This document shows positions 1 to 9,275 of a DNA stretch of 63,505 nt, piece after piece. Position numbers and translations under genes: made by a program. Source of the DNA: an uncultured Actinomycetes bacterium (GTDB taxonomy: Bacteria; Actinomycetota; Thermoleophilia; Solirubrobacterales; Solirubrobacteraceae); the NCBI GenBank assembly GCA_937888775.1, contig CALAQT010000225.1, positions 1 through 63,505 of the forward strand, written 5' to 3'. The first letter of the stretch is position 1. Each line of letters begins with the position of its first letter. Below the pieces are notes generated by a model. It searched no databases. It worked only from the letters and a program-made list of their open reading frames with translations, and had not been told where the DNA came from.

Positions 1-2395
1 AGAACATCTCCGATTGCAGAATGCCGAAGAGCGCGAGGTCGGCGCCCTCGATATACGCGCCGCTGTTGTGGACGATCGCGTTCTCGCTTGCTGATACGAA
101 CCCCATTGGGATCAGCCAGCGGGTCGCGCTGGAGTGGATGGGAATAAAGATGAAGGTGTCAGTGGGTCTCCGTATCTCGGCGAACAAGCCAGGCGTCTTT
201 GCGTTCTCTTTTGTCTGCTCCTTCTTGGAGGCCGCGCGGAAAGCGCGCACCGATGCGAGTCTCGCGGTGAGAGTCGGCGAGTGTCGAATATCGGCCGGGT
301 CGGCGTCCTCCAGCCAGAAGCAGAAACGCTCCTCGCCGCTGAGGAACTCAGTGTCGCTCAATAGCGGCCTGATGTACTGCGCCGCGATTGCGTCAGTACG
401 GCGGACCCCATCGGCCTCGTCGCGTGTCAGCAGGAGGTGCCCGCCGTCAACGGGCTTGGATCCGTAGACGACGGGCTTGACGGGAGCGAGCGGCACCGTC
501 CTCGACGCTGCGTAGACCTCGTCGAACGCGACAAGGTATCCATTGATCTGCGGCACGTCGCGCGCGACCGAGGAGCTTGTCGCGGCGTCGTACTCGTACA
601 GAGTGCCACTCGGGGCCTTGCCGGAATGGCAGAAGCCGATGATGACGACGTGGACGTGTGCCCGTCCGCGTCCTTCGCTGGTCCAGTCGAACGTGCGCCA
701 AGCAAATGTGATGTGCAGGCCGAGCTTGTGAAGCAGGGGCCAAAGGGCGGGTACCTGCTCGCCCTGTGTGACGCTGTTTGTGGACACGAACGCTCCGGCT
801 GCTTTGCCGATGCTCGCCGCAAGATAGTCGCCCGCGAGCTTGTACCACGCGGCCACGTAGTCCAAGGAGCCGCCTTGGCGGTGGCCCGCAAAAATGCGGG
901 CCATGTCCGCCGTCTGCTCATCGTCGAGCAAGTGCTTTCCACCATACGGAGGGTTGCCGAGCAGGAACGAGCACTCGGTCGGGTCGAGCACGTCGGCCCA
1001 GGGGAGTGCGAGCGCATTGGCACAGCGAATCTCGGCCGACTCGGTGAGCGGAAGGTCCGCGATGTTGATGCCAAAGGACGCGCCAAGCGCCTCATTCTCG
1101 AGGTGATCAACGAGGTACATCGCGGTTTCCGCGATCCTCACCGGGAACTCCTCCACCTCGATGCCGTGGAACTGGTCGAGCGTCACCTTGCGCCAAGCCT
1201 CAAGGTCCGTGGTCATCTGGATGGCGCCCGGCAGGCGGAGCAGCGTTTCGCGTTCCAGCCGTCGCAGCTCGCGATATGCGATCACCAGGAAGTTGCCGCA
1301 GCCGCAGGCGGGATCAAGAAACGTGAGTGTGCCGAGCCTGGTGTGAAAGTTCTGGAGGCGCGCTTTCGATGAACCACACGCCTCGAGTTCGGCTTCGAGG
1401 GCGTCGAGGAACAGCGGTCGGATGACCTTGAAGATGTTTGCCTCCGACGTGTAGTGCGCGCCGAGGTGCCGCCGCGCCACTTTGTCCATCACAGACTGGA
1501 ACATCGAGCCGAACACGGCGGGACTGATCTTCGACCAGTCGAACGCGCTCGCGTCGAGCAGCTGATCCCTCATTGCGCGGGTCGTGTCGGGCGGGTCGAT
1601 GCGCTCGCGATACAGGCCGCCGTTTACGAACGGAAACGCGGCAAGGTCTTCATCAAGCGTCGTAGTTCTGGCCGCGTCCTCCGTGTCGAGGACAGTAAAA
1701 AGGCGACCTAGCCACATGCCGAGGTCGGAGCCGTCCTCCGCCGTTCGATTGCGGACAACATCCTCGAACTGCTTGCGTGGCCACAGGCCGGTGTTGTCTC
1801 CAAAGAGCAGGAACAAGACGCGCACGATGAAGATAGGGAGCGCGTGCGGGGCGTAGCCGGTCGCGGCGATCTCGTCATAGACCTTGCCGAGCAGTTCGGC
1901 CGCCTCGACATTCACGGCGTCCTCGACCTCGAACTGGCGGTTCACATAGCCCGCCAAGACCAGGAAGCGGTCGATCTCGCGGGGAAGGTCCCCGAGTCGG
2001 AACTCAAACGGTTCGGGGGAGTCGTGGTCGAGGTCGAGGACTTTCATCCTTGCGAAGTCGCTGACGACAACGAGTCGAGGCATCTCCCGATCGCCGAGGC
2101 TGTCGATGTAGTCGAGCGCCTGGTCCATCGCTTCATCAAGGTCCTCGCCCGCGGACTTGTGCTCGGCGAGCAACATGCTCGGCCACAGCAGGTCGATGAA
2201 TCCTCCGCCGCCCGTGGACGTGCGGCGGGCGTGTCGCTCAAATGCTGCGTGGACGCGCCTACGCTCAATCCCAAAGATCAAGAGGAAGTCGGTCCAGAAG
2301 GTCTGCGCCTCGCCGCGCTCGCTTGTCTCGCCCTCCCACTCGCGCGCAAAGGCATGCGCGGACTCTCGAATGTCGTTGCGGCTGGGGCGGACCAT
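1..2395 (-). CDS. MmeI-like type II restriction enzyme / DNA methyltransferase, C-terminus outside window
   Basis: About 798 residues are visible; the reading frame stays open to base 1, so the C-terminus is missing. The N-terminal region has a PD-(D/E)XK-type pattern (D..LLAEHKSAG, E and K near residues 77-79), as in MmeI-family nucleases. It is followed by the helical spacer typical of the family (HYTSEANIFK near residue 335), SAM motif I (DPACGCGNF, about residue 359) and the amino-methyltransferase motif IV NPPY (about residue 477). After that comes a target-recognition-like region. Such single-chain enzymes methylate adenine in one strand and cut at a distance. The ATG at 2395 begins MVRPSRNDIR; the frame is open slightly upstream, so a non-ATG start is possible. 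A DnaQ-like exonuclease gene lies upstream on the same strand. Family assignment is strong; whether cleavage activity is retained is inference. Confidence 0.88.
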   Translation of the reverse strand, partial: MVRPSRNDIRESAHAFAREWEGETSERGEAQTFWTDFLLIFGIERRRVHAAFERHARRTSTGGGGFIDLLWPSMLLAEHKSAGEDLDEAMDQALDYIDSLGDREMPRLVVVSDFARMKVLDLDHDSPEPFEFRLGDLPREIDRFLVLAGYVNRQFEVEDAVNVEAAELLGKVYDEIAATGYAPHALPIFIVRVLFLLFGDNTGLWPRKQFEDVVRNRTAEDGSDLGMWLGRLFTVLDTEDAARTTTLDEDLAAFPFVNGGLYRERIDPPDTTRAMRDQLLDASAFDWSKISPAVFGSMFQSVMDKVARRHLGAHYTSEANIFKVIRPLFLDALEAELEACGSSKARLQNFHTRLGTLTFLDPACGCGNFLVIAYRELRRLERETLLRLPGAIQMTTDLEAWRKVTLDQFHGIEVEEFPVRIAETAMYLVDHLENEALGASFGINIADLPLTESAEIRCANALALPWADVLDPTECSFLLGNPPYGGKHLLDDEQTADMARIFAGHRQGGSLDYVAAWYKLAGDYLAASIGKAAGAFVSTNSVTQGEQVPALWPLLHKLGLHITFAWRTFDWTSEGRGRAHVHVVIIGFCHSGKAPSGTLYEYDAATSSSVARDVPQINGYLVAFDEVYAASRTVPLAPVKPVVYGSKPVDGGHLLLTRDEADGVRRTDAIAAQYIRPLLSDTEFLSGEERFCFWLEDADPADIRHSPTLTARLASVRAFRAASKKEQTKENAKTPGLFAEIRRPTDTFIFIPIHSSATRWLIPMGFVSASENAIVHNSGAYIEGADLALFGILQSEMF

Positions 2396-2544
2396 GGGCA
2401 GCAGCTTGCCGGAGCGGTCGGACCGTTTCGTCGAACGGGTCCGGCTCGCCGGCTACTATCGCGCCTGAGCTGTCTCCCTGGGGAGGCGGGATTGGGCGGT
2501 CGGATCGACCTCTCGAGCCTCGCGGATTGCTCTTGGCTACTCAG

Positions 2545-3465
2545 CTAGAGCAGCCGCAGGAAGTCGACCTCCCCGATGAGCTCGATGTCGAGACCCTTGA
2601 TGCGTAGGTCGGTCGCCTGCTGGAGTTTGTGGCTCATCGTGGCTCCGGCCGCGAGCTTGCCGAGGTCCTGCTCGCCGCACACGAGTATGTTCGTCGCCTT
2701 CGTGACCCCGTCTGCCGGCTGACCGCCGGCGTTGAGCACAACCTGGAAAGCCTCCCGGCGTGTCATCGAGTCGAGCGCCCCAGTAAATGCGACCACGCGC
2801 CCGAACAGCGGATGGTTCTTGTCAAAGCTGTTGGTGTTCGCGGACATGTCTGCAGCGCGCACGCCTGTGTGTCCGGTGCCAAACGGCATCCATCCGAGGT
2901 CTGGACGGACTTCGCCCCATTGGCGGCCTGTCTTCTTCAGCGCGTCGGCGATGCTTGCCACACCGATTCGCTCGACGGCCGCGAGAAGAATCTGTCCGCT
3001 CGCGGTGGCGTCGGAGCACGGGTTGTGATGGTCGAGCGCGATCTTGAGCTCGTCGGCCACGACTGGCAGTGAGACGCTGAGCATCTCCGGCCACGCGGCC
3101 CGTGAAAGCCGCGCCGAGCACACGTATCTGAACGGATCGGGCGTCATGCCCCACCGTGCGAACTCGGCCCGCAGGACGCTCATATCGAAGCTCGCGTTGT
3201 GCGCTACTAGCGGGTCGGCCGCCGTGTGCGGCGCGACGATGCTCCATACCTCGGCGAACATCGGCGCGCCGCGGACATCCTCAGGCTTGATCCCGTGTAT
3301 CGAAATGTTGAATGCGTCCCATTGCTCGTCTGACAGCTGGGGGTTGATGAGCAGTCGGCCAGAGTCGAAGAGCCGGCCGGCCTGGAACTGGGCCCACCCG
3401 AGCGCACACGCGCTCCCGCGCTGCGCGTTGGCGGTCTCAAAGTCGATAGCCAGGAAGTTCTCCAT
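2545..3465 (-). CDS. DnaQ-like 3'-5' exonuclease with C-terminal BRCT domain
   Basis: 306 residues. The N-terminal half is a DEDDh exonuclease: LAIDFETA (acidic D8 and E10), the middle motif VAHNASFDMSVL, and a late H-x4-D (HNPCSDA). The C-terminal ~85 residues (GRVVAFTGALDSMTRREAF, then NAGGQ) match a BRCT domain, as in DNA ligase and replication-associated proteins. This domain pair is known in stand-alone actinobacterial exonucleases thought to act in repair or replication proofreading. The ATG at 3465 places the first acidic motif at the expected distance from the start. The gene precedes the MmeI-like gene on the same strand (150-bp gap) and diverges from the SbcD-like gene, so this corner is nucleic-acid processing. 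Confidence 0.9.
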   Translation of the reverse strand: MENFLAIDFETANAQRGSACALGWAQFQAGRLFDSGRLLINPQLSDEQWDAFNISIHGIKPEDVRGAPMFAEVWSIVAPHTAADPLVAHNASFDMSVLRAEFARWGMTPDPFRYVCSARLSRAAWPEMLSVSLPVVADELKIALDHHNPCSDATASGQILLAAVERIGVASIADALKKTGRQWGEVRPDLGWMPFGTGHTGVRAADMSANTNSFDKNHPLFGRVVAFTGALDSMTRREAFQVVLNAGGQPADGVTKATNILVCGEQDLGKLAAGATMSHKLQQATDLRIKGLDIELIGEVDFLRLL

Positions 3466-3624
3466 GGGGACACTGCATTATCCAGACGCGTGGCGGTGGC
3501 GCGCGGCCTCAGCCGGCGGCCAGTGGCGAGATGCAGACATCATCCGGGCATCGTTCGGCAGGGCGCGCTGGCCGCGAGCCGGCTGATTCGCCTCAGCGGG
3601 CGAGAACCGTCAGTATGGACGCCC

Positions 3625-4470
3625 GTGCGTCTACTCCACCTCGCGGACCTCCATCTCGACAGCCCGATGCGTGGCCTTTCAGCGCATGAGGGTGCGCCGG
3701 ACACGGCAGCGAGTTGCACGCGCGAGGCGTTTGAGGCTGCTGTGCGGTTTGCCCTTGAGGAGGATGTGAGCCTCGTCGTGATCGTCGGCGACGTGTACGA
3801 CGGCGACTGGCAGGACGTCAGCACCGGCATGTTCTTCGCCCGCCAGCTCGCGCTGCTACGCGGCGGTGGGATCCCGGCCGTCGTGATCTCGGGTAACCAC
3901 GATGCTGCGAGCAGGATCACTCGTCAGATCACGCTTCCCAAGGGAACGAGCGTCCTTTCGACCAAGATGCCCGAGACCGTCGTCTTCGCCGAGCTCGGGG
4001 TTGCGGTGCACGGCCAGGGCTTCGCAACGCGCGAGGTGACCGAGAACCTTGCCGCCAATTACCCGCCGGCTTTGCCCGACTTGATCAATATTGGGCTGCT
4101 GCATACGAGCCTTGCGGGTCACCCCGATCACGACTCCTACGCGGCCTGCTCGGCGCAGGATCTCGAGCGGCTCCGGTATGACTACTGGGCCCTCGGGCAT
4201 ATCCACATTCGCGGGCGTGCGTGCGACGTGCCGCCGGCCTTCTACTCCGGCTGCATCCAGGGGCGCAGCGTGCGCGAGTGTGGCCCTCACGGCGGTCTCT
4301 TGGTCGAGCTGGAGCGCGGCGAGGAGCCAATTGTGGAACCGCTCAACTTCGATGTGCTGCGCTGGTCGAGCGCCGAGATCGACTGCACGTCGGTGGAGAA
4401 GCTTGACGATCTGCTCAAGCGTGCCCGCTCGACACTTGGCGGTCTCCTTAAGGTCGACCGCCGGATCTGA
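3625..4470 (+). CDS. SbcD/Mre11-like metallophosphoesterase, C-terminus short
   Basis: About 281 residues from a GTG at 3625 (VRLLHLADLHLDSP, the classic family start). An ATG at 3490 would add 45 residues that look non-coding. The metal-binding motifs are in order: DLH (ADLHLDSP), GD (VIVGDVYDGD), GNHD (SGNHDAAS), a central H (LLHTSLAG) and GHIH (ALGHIHIRG). These proteins are Mn-dependent exonucleases of the SbcD/YhaO group. Family members usually have another 60-120 residues after the point where this one stops (KVDRRI), and no SbcC-like ATPase follows. Either this is a naturally short form, or the 3' end was cut by recombination with the opposite-strand genes that follow. Confidence 0.82.
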   Translation: MRLLHLADLHLDSPMRGLSAHEGAPDTAASCTREAFEAAVRFALEEDVSLVVIVGDVYDGDWQDVSTGMFFARQLALLRGGGIPAVVISGNHDAASRITRQITLPKGTSVLSTKMPETVVFAELGVAVHGQGFATREVTENLAANYPPALPDLINIGLLHTSLAGHPDHDSYAACSAQDLERLRYDYWALGHIHIRGRACDVPPAFYSGCIQGRSVRECGPHGGLLVELERGEEPIVEPLNFDVLRWSSAEIDCTSVEKLDDLLKRARSTLGGLLKVDRRI

Positions 4471-4900
4471 GTACGCTTCTACCTCGGAGTCTTCGAGCCC
4501 TGGCGACTCGGCAAGCAATCGCAGGAACGCCTCGGCCTTCTCGATGGACGGCGCGGATTGCGCGAGTAAGCCTCTTACTTCGACCTGTCTTGCGCGCACC
4601 AACCGGATCGCGTTGTGCTCGAGTGGCCTGCCCGAGCTGACGGCAAAGTTGGCTGCGTTGCCTAGATCAATTCGCAGCGCCTCCGGAAACCCGTCCGGAA
4701 GCCCAAGCCCTGCTGACTCGTCTAGTAACGGTTGCACGAGCGCGTCGATGTCGACGCTGTCTTTGAAGGCCGAAGCCCGCACCATCCCGATATCTATCCC
4801 CAGCGCGAGGCCACTTAAGCGCAGCCAGATTGGAAGTTCGTCCTCGATTGACGTGGTGTCCTCCTCGGTCACGAGTGATCGAATCTCAAGGTATGTCTTC
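4471..4900. other. Interval between SbcD-like gene and HTH/HEPN gene, uncertain minus-strand frame
   Basis: No confident gene. On the minus strand a frame from a GTG at 4872 reads protein-like for about 135 residues (for example EDELPIWLRLSGLALG). It does not stop at the end of the interval: it runs on antisense through the SbcD-like gene to 3856, where the peptide becomes shadow-like. It could be a short hypothetical gene that lost its stop codon through an indel near 4450-4480, in tandem with the gene ending at 4901, or it could be chance. Plus-strand frames here contain stops or are serine-rich antisense-like sequence. Confidence 0.3.
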
Positions 4901-6139
4901 CTAGGCGTCCAACGCGATCGTTAGATATCGGGGGAGCATCTCTCGCATGGCCTCCGATGGCGGCGCTTTGTCGTCGAGGCGCTTGCGTCCGTGAGCAAGA
5001 TGGTTTCTCGCCTTGTATAGGTCGCGAAACGTAGCGATGTCGGCGACGGCACTGGCTGGCGATAGCTCGTTGGCCACTAACGCAAATCTCGCTAAGACTG
5101 GGATCCGTGTGGGGTCGATCGCCTCGCGGAGGATCTCAAAGGTGGGCCGGCTGAGTCGCTTCAGCAGTTCGTTTGTGAGCGCTTCGAGCGCTATGAACCC
5201 CCACAGGAACCTCCTCAGCGGGTCATCACTCTCGCGCAGCATCACCTCGTACCAATGAGTGGCGGTAGCGAGCGCCTGCCATTGGTCGCCACGAGGCAGG
5301 CGATGGAGCCTCTTGCGAACCTCCGCGAGCGGAAAATCATTCATCGACCTGACCACTACGCCTCGTGCGGAGCCGGTGAATCGCGGCATGAATACTGGCC
5401 CGCGCCCGGGTGCGGTGATGTACACGTGGTCTCGCTCTTTGCCTTCAAACATCGACCCGTTGAGTGTTGGCGCCACCGTGGCAACGATCGCCTCGAATGC
5501 GTAGGGAGCGTCCGCAGCCAGCGTGTTTTGGATCGGCTCTATGGCTTGAGGCTCGATCCATACATGTCGGTTCTCCGTCAGTCGCGTTTCGTCCAGTTCA
5601 ACTGGGCGTTCGAGGCATAGCGTGACGTACCACGCGTGGTCCTCGAATCCGAGCGCCAACTTCTCGATTTCGTCGTCTATGCCCTCATCGCCGGTCCGCT
5701 TGGCATGCCCGAACATCGCGTTGAGTGCAAGGTTGCCTGTGGCAACGCGAATGCGCACCTGTTCGCGAATCGGGTCCGGGACTCTGCCGAACCAGACCGA
5801 GCATTGGTCGCCTGGAGCCGGAAAGTCCTTGATGACGATCGGCCTGCTGGTCGGAGCTTCTCGCGGCCGCCTGCCGTAAGAATGGTCCGACCAGTATGCG
5901 CGCACCGCATGCGCTGTTGCCGGCATTCCGCGCCTCGTGATCCGGCCAGCCTCGTCCTTCCGGTAGCGGTCGCGGTAGCTCTTACTGCCGACCCTCGCGG
6001 AGATCTGGCTGGCAGACACCTTCGCGCCATCGCCGCGTCGGTAGAGTTTCCGTTGGTTGATTGCCGCGGCAATCTCCTTTGGGGTGCGTCCCTCCCGGTT
6101 GCCGACAAGAACCGCGTCGATTGCCTCATGAAGCTTCAC
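4901..6139 (-). CDS. Winged-helix plus HEPN-motif protein, hypothetical
   Basis: 412 residues. The first ~60 (LHEAIDAVLVGNREGRTPKE ... SASQISARVGS ... RDRYRKDEAGRITRRG) resemble a HARE-HTH winged helix, a DNA-binding module found in chromatin and restriction-associated proteins. The C-terminal ~120 residues contain FIALEALTNELLKR and later KARNHLAHG. The latter fits the R-x4-H motif of HEPN (Apea-like) ribonuclease or abortive-infection domains. The middle has no recognised motif. The gene follows the small HTH gene ending at 6171 by 31 bp on the same strand, suggesting co-transcription. A DNA-binding sensor with an RNase-type effector would fit the surrounding defence genes, but function is inference. 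Confidence 0.75.
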   Translation of the reverse strand: MKLHEAIDAVLVGNREGRTPKEIAAAINQRKLYRRGDGAKVSASQISARVGSKSYRDRYRKDEAGRITRRGMPATAHAVRAYWSDHSYGRRPREAPTSRPIVIKDFPAPGDQCSVWFGRVPDPIREQVRIRVATGNLALNAMFGHAKRTGDEGIDDEIEKLALGFEDHAWYVTLCLERPVELDETRLTENRHVWIEPQAIEPIQNTLAADAPYAFEAIVATVAPTLNGSMFEGKERDHVYITAPGRGPVFMPRFTGSARGVVVRSMNDFPLAEVRKRLHRLPRGDQWQALATATHWYEVMLRESDDPLRRFLWGFIALEALTNELLKRLSRPTFEILREAIDPTRIPVLARFALVANELSPASAVADIATFRDLYKARNHLAHGRKRLDDKAPPSEAMREMLPRYLTIALDA

Positions 6140-6170
6140 TCGGGCAGGATATCCACGCTGGGCCGCGTGG

Positions 6171-6359
6171 CTACTTCTCGTCAGTTGCGTCTGAGCGAAC
6201 AGACGCTAGTTCCGCGGCTTCCAGATACCGTCGCAGCGCTTCGGGCCGAGGGAGCGCCTCTCCTGCCAATACAGCCTGCGTTGCCCCGCGACTCACGCCT
6301 GTTCGCCGCGCGACCTCGCGCACGCCGATGCTGCCGAGGATCGGGAGTGCCCAGTCCAT
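6171..6359 (-). CDS. Small helix-turn-helix protein
   Basis: 62 residues, ATG at 6359. Residues 10-50 (IGVREVARRTGVSRGATQAV, then a LRRYLEAAELA helix) have the spacing of a Cro/XRE-type helix-turn-helix. It is shorter than a full XRE repressor and could be a truncated or minimal regulator. It is divergent from the AbiJ-like gene (28 bp between starts) and 31 bp upstream of the HTH/HEPN gene on the same strand, a position that suits autoregulation of both units. No database confirmation is possible here. Confidence 0.6.
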   Translation of the reverse strand: MDWALPILGSIGVREVARRTGVSRGATQAVLAGEALPRPEALRRYLEAAELASVRSDATDEK

Positions 6360-6387
6360 GAGCGCGCCACGCTTGGGGTCATCGTAA

Positions 6388-7302
6388 GTGCCGACCAGCG
6401 AGACGCTGTACCCGATTAGTGCCTATGAGCTCGCCGATGCCTGCACGGCTTTGGGCCTTTTTCCTCGGCGTGAGGGTGAAGACCCGATGGACAGCAAGCG
6501 CAACTACGTTTCCAAGCGACTGCACGGCAGCTCGCTGGCGGAGCTCGTCGAGCTTGGCCAGAGGGTCGCCGAGCTCTACGGAAGTGAGCGTCTTTGACCG
6601 GTGCTCGCGGGGGTCGGAGCGCACGGGGTCGACGGCGAGATGAAGCAGCTGATCTTCGCCGCGAACGGGGCCAAGCCGCGGATAGTTCTGCGCGACGCGA
6701 TCAACAACGTGGTTGAGATCGTCAAGAACGCGGAGTACTGCCTCATCTACGATCGCCCGCTACGGGCGGAGGGCCTCACATGGGGCGAGCTAACCGACTG
6801 GTGGGCTCAGAAGACTGGCTGCGATGCCGCCGAGCCCGAGACCCGAAGGAAGCTCTACCGCAGGCTGCGCGAATCGCTCAGCGAGCAGAGCCCGCCCGAG
6901 CGCGTCCTCTTCGACGCCTACCGAACGCGCTACCGAAGCGAGCTCGGCGGCCGGATGCCGGCGCTGCTGCCACAGGTCTACCTCCACTATGACCCCTACA
7001 CCATCCGGGAGCTCGCAAATGGTCCCGGCGAGCCACTAGCCCGCCAACGCATGGACTTCCTGCTGCTGTTGGCGCACAGCACGCGGATCGTGATCGAGGT
7101 GGACGGCAAACAGCACTATGCGACGGGCGCCCGTGCGAGCCCTGCGAAGTACGCGGCCATGGTGCGGGAGGACCGCAGCCTGCGCCTCGCCGGCTACGAG
7201 GTCTACCGCTTCGGTGCCTCCGAGCTGCTGAGCAGGGACGGGGCAAGACGGGCCGATGAGTTCTTCTCGGCGCTCCTGCAGCGTCACGAGATCGAGTCGT
7301 GA
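6388..7302 (+). pseudogene. AbiJ-like N-terminal domain plus DUF559-like nuclease, interrupted by in-frame TGA
   Basis: The frame opens at a GTG (6388) and reads YPISAYELADACTALGL ... VAELYGSERL, resembling the AbiJ-NTD helical domain of abortive-infection proteins. A TGA at 6595-6597 stops it, and the same frame continues without shift as PVLAGVGAHG ... KQLIFAANGAKPRIVLRDAI ... IVKNAEYCLIYDRPL. The C-terminal ~100 residues carry RIVIEVDGKQHYA and YRFGASEL, an endonuclease fold of the Vsr/DUF559 type. Together the two parts give one ordinary-length protein (~300 residues), so the TGA looks like a nonsense mutation. Separate translation of the second part from a GTG near 6601 is possible. In-frame continuation is observed; homology names are from memory of the families. 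Confidence 0.7.
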
Positions 7303-7348
7303 AGGCGCTCATCGCCGGCCGCTCCCGAGCGCAGGAGAGATCTCGCCC

Positions 7349-8526
7349 ATGAGCAGGCCGGCCGCCGAGCTCTCGAGCACCCATCGCTACGACGAGATCG
7401 ACCGGTTCCTGCTGTTCGCTGAGCAGCTCGAGGTCGCATGCGAGCTTCTGAGCGCCGAGACGCTCGCGAAGACCCGGACCGCTCTCGTGGTCCTCGACAA
7501 TCTCGCCAACCTCCTGCTCCATCGCCACGCCGTGGCGGTCTTCGCGGGCGGGGAAGGCTCGCACTGGTACAGGCGCAAGCGATACACCCGCGCCGAGCGC
7601 CGCGAGATCCTTCAGGACTTCAACCGGATGCTGAGGCTGGCCGGCGACGACAGCGACGGACCGCCGTGGCGCGCCGTGGCGCGCCGTGAGCGCGATCTTA
7701 ACCGAGCGCGATGCGGTGGTGATGCGGGTCGCGCACAGCTATCGCAACGGCGTCTACCACGAGGATCGTCACAACGCCGCCCTCATGCAGCCGTTGAGCA
7801 TGCTCTACGCACAGGCGCTGGGGCGGGCCTTCGTTCGCAGCCACGCTCACGGCTGGTCGTACTCGATCGACGCAGAGCGCGCGGGGTCCCTGGCCCGGCT
7901 CGGGTATGAGCCCCGGCCGGATGACTTCGCGGTCCGGGGAAGGATGCTCGACTTCGCCGAGGCGGCGCAGACGATCACCGGTTCTCTGACCGGGCGGTTC
8001 GTGGTCCATGAGCAGGCTCTCAGCGAGCATCTTGCGCGCGGCGTCGTGGAGCGCACCGTGCGTTGCGCTCACAGCGTGCTGGACCTGCTGGAGCGAGGGA
8101 TGCCCGCCGAGCGGCTGGAGTGGGTCTTCTTCTGGTCGCAGTTCTGGGACAGGCACGGCGCCGATGGGCGCTGGCTGGCGCTCCAGGACGAGCGCGACGC
8201 GCTGGGCGAGGCGCTTGACTCGGCTGCCGGTGAGCAGAGCGGCGGGCAGGACACAGCGGCTGCTCTCGCCTATCCGCGGGCTGGGGAGGCCCACGTTGCG
8301 CGCGTCCATGAGCTGCAGCGAGAATCTAGGCCGAGCGTCACCTGGGGTGATGCTCCACGACTCGGGAGACTCGGGGAACGCCTCGCGCCGGCCAGCGACG
8401 CTGCTGTCGCGCTATGAGCAGATCGACCGCGAGGTCGAGCAGCTCGAGATCGCGACCGCGAAGGCCGAGGTCACCTGGGATCAGATGGTCGAGAGCGAAG
8501 TAGATCGTGCTCGCGAAGGCGATTGA
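7349..8526 (+). pseudogene. HEPN-motif protein broken by two frameshifts
   Basis: The protein-like sequence moves through three frames. The first, from ATG 7349, has YDEIDRFLLFAEQLEVACEL and LVVLDNLANLLLHRHAV. The second, from about 7686, has AILTERDAVVMRVAHSYRNG, then VYHEDRHN. The third, from about 8340, ends RYEQIDREVEQLEIATAKAE. The second segment includes RNGVYH, an R-x4-H motif typical of HEPN ribonuclease domains. The first shift coincides with a tandem duplication of a 10-bp unit (cgcgccgtgg) at about 7666-7690; removing one unit restores the frame. The last segment could also be a separate 58-residue ORF from ATG 8350. No full-length function can be assigned. Confidence 0.6.
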
Positions 8527-8578
8527 TCGCCGGCGCTGGGCCTTGAATCGCTGAGTCATCGCGTCCTGGCGAGGCGCG

Positions 8579-9142
8579 ATGATCAACGGCATGGCAAAGG
8601 AAACCTCGAGCCTTGAAATAGTGACGCTGGTCGTCGCGATTCTCGGCGTGCTCCTCGCGCTCGCCTCGCTGGTATGGCAGGCCGCAACGTTTGTGCTTTC
8701 CGGGAGTCGCGTGCGGCTTCTCCTGCGGCAGGGCGCGTTGAAGCGAATGGCGGGAGGAACTGTCCGCATCTCGGGGCCCCTGCAGCCAACGGCAAGCGAC
8801 TGCGAGGTCATGCGAAGCCAGGGCTTCGAGGAGCCTGTCCTGATCGTGGAGGTGCGCAACCGTGGCCGGATGGCCGTGTCCGTCGAGGACATCGCGGCCG
8901 TCTCGGAGGACGGGTGGGGGTTCAAGCGCGCCGAGGATCCGGAGAACCCGTCGTTGCCTCACCGGTTGGAGCCGGGAGCCAAACAGGCGTGGCACGTCGA
9001 GCTCGCAGTGTTCCAGGCCCTGGTTGATAAAGATCGCAAACCGCGGAAGGCATGGATGACGGTCGAGCTGGGCACAGGGAGGGTGATGCGCACGAAGCAG
9101 TCCACGCTCGTGTCTCCGTCGGCGACGCCGGACGCGTCGTAG
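8579..9142 (+). CDS. Hypothetical protein with N-terminal membrane anchor
   Basis: 187 residues. Residues 13-35 (IVTLVVAILGVLLALASLV) form one hydrophobic transmembrane helix. The remainder is soluble and alternates beta-like segments (VLIVEVRNRGRMAVSVEDI, HRLEPGAKQAWHVELAV), suggesting a beta-sandwich. Many actinobacterial proteins of this shape are annotated only as hypothetical membrane proteins. The start at 8579 is chosen because the helix lies close to it; a second ATG is at 8591. No catalytic motif is visible. It stands alone between the broken HEPN gene and a convergent operon. Confidence 0.65.
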   Translation: MINGMAKETSSLEIVTLVVAILGVLLALASLVWQAATFVLSGSRVRLLLRQGALKRMAGGTVRISGPLQPTASDCEVMRSQGFEEPVLIVEVRNRGRMAVSVEDIAAVSEDGWGFKRAEDPENPSLPHRLEPGAKQAWHVELAVFQALVDKDRKPRKAWMTVELGTGRVMRTKQSTLVSPSATPDAS

Positions 9143-9275
9143 CCGCCGGGCCGCATAGAACATCCGGCGCGAGCGTGATCAGCCGGCCGTGGAGATTGAT
9201 CTGAGCGGCGCGATGAGCCCGTGAAGGTATTTGCAGCAGGCTAGGGGCGGGCAAGGACCGCGAGGCAAGCGCGTT

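Noticed and set aside
1075..2548. Plus-strand frames over the MmeI-like gene
   Set aside because: They are antisense; the minus strand shows SAM and NPPY motifs over the same bases.
3856..4440. Minus-strand frame antisense to the SbcD-like gene
   Set aside because: Plus strand has all metallophosphoesterase motifs; only the part beyond 4471 is kept as uncertain.
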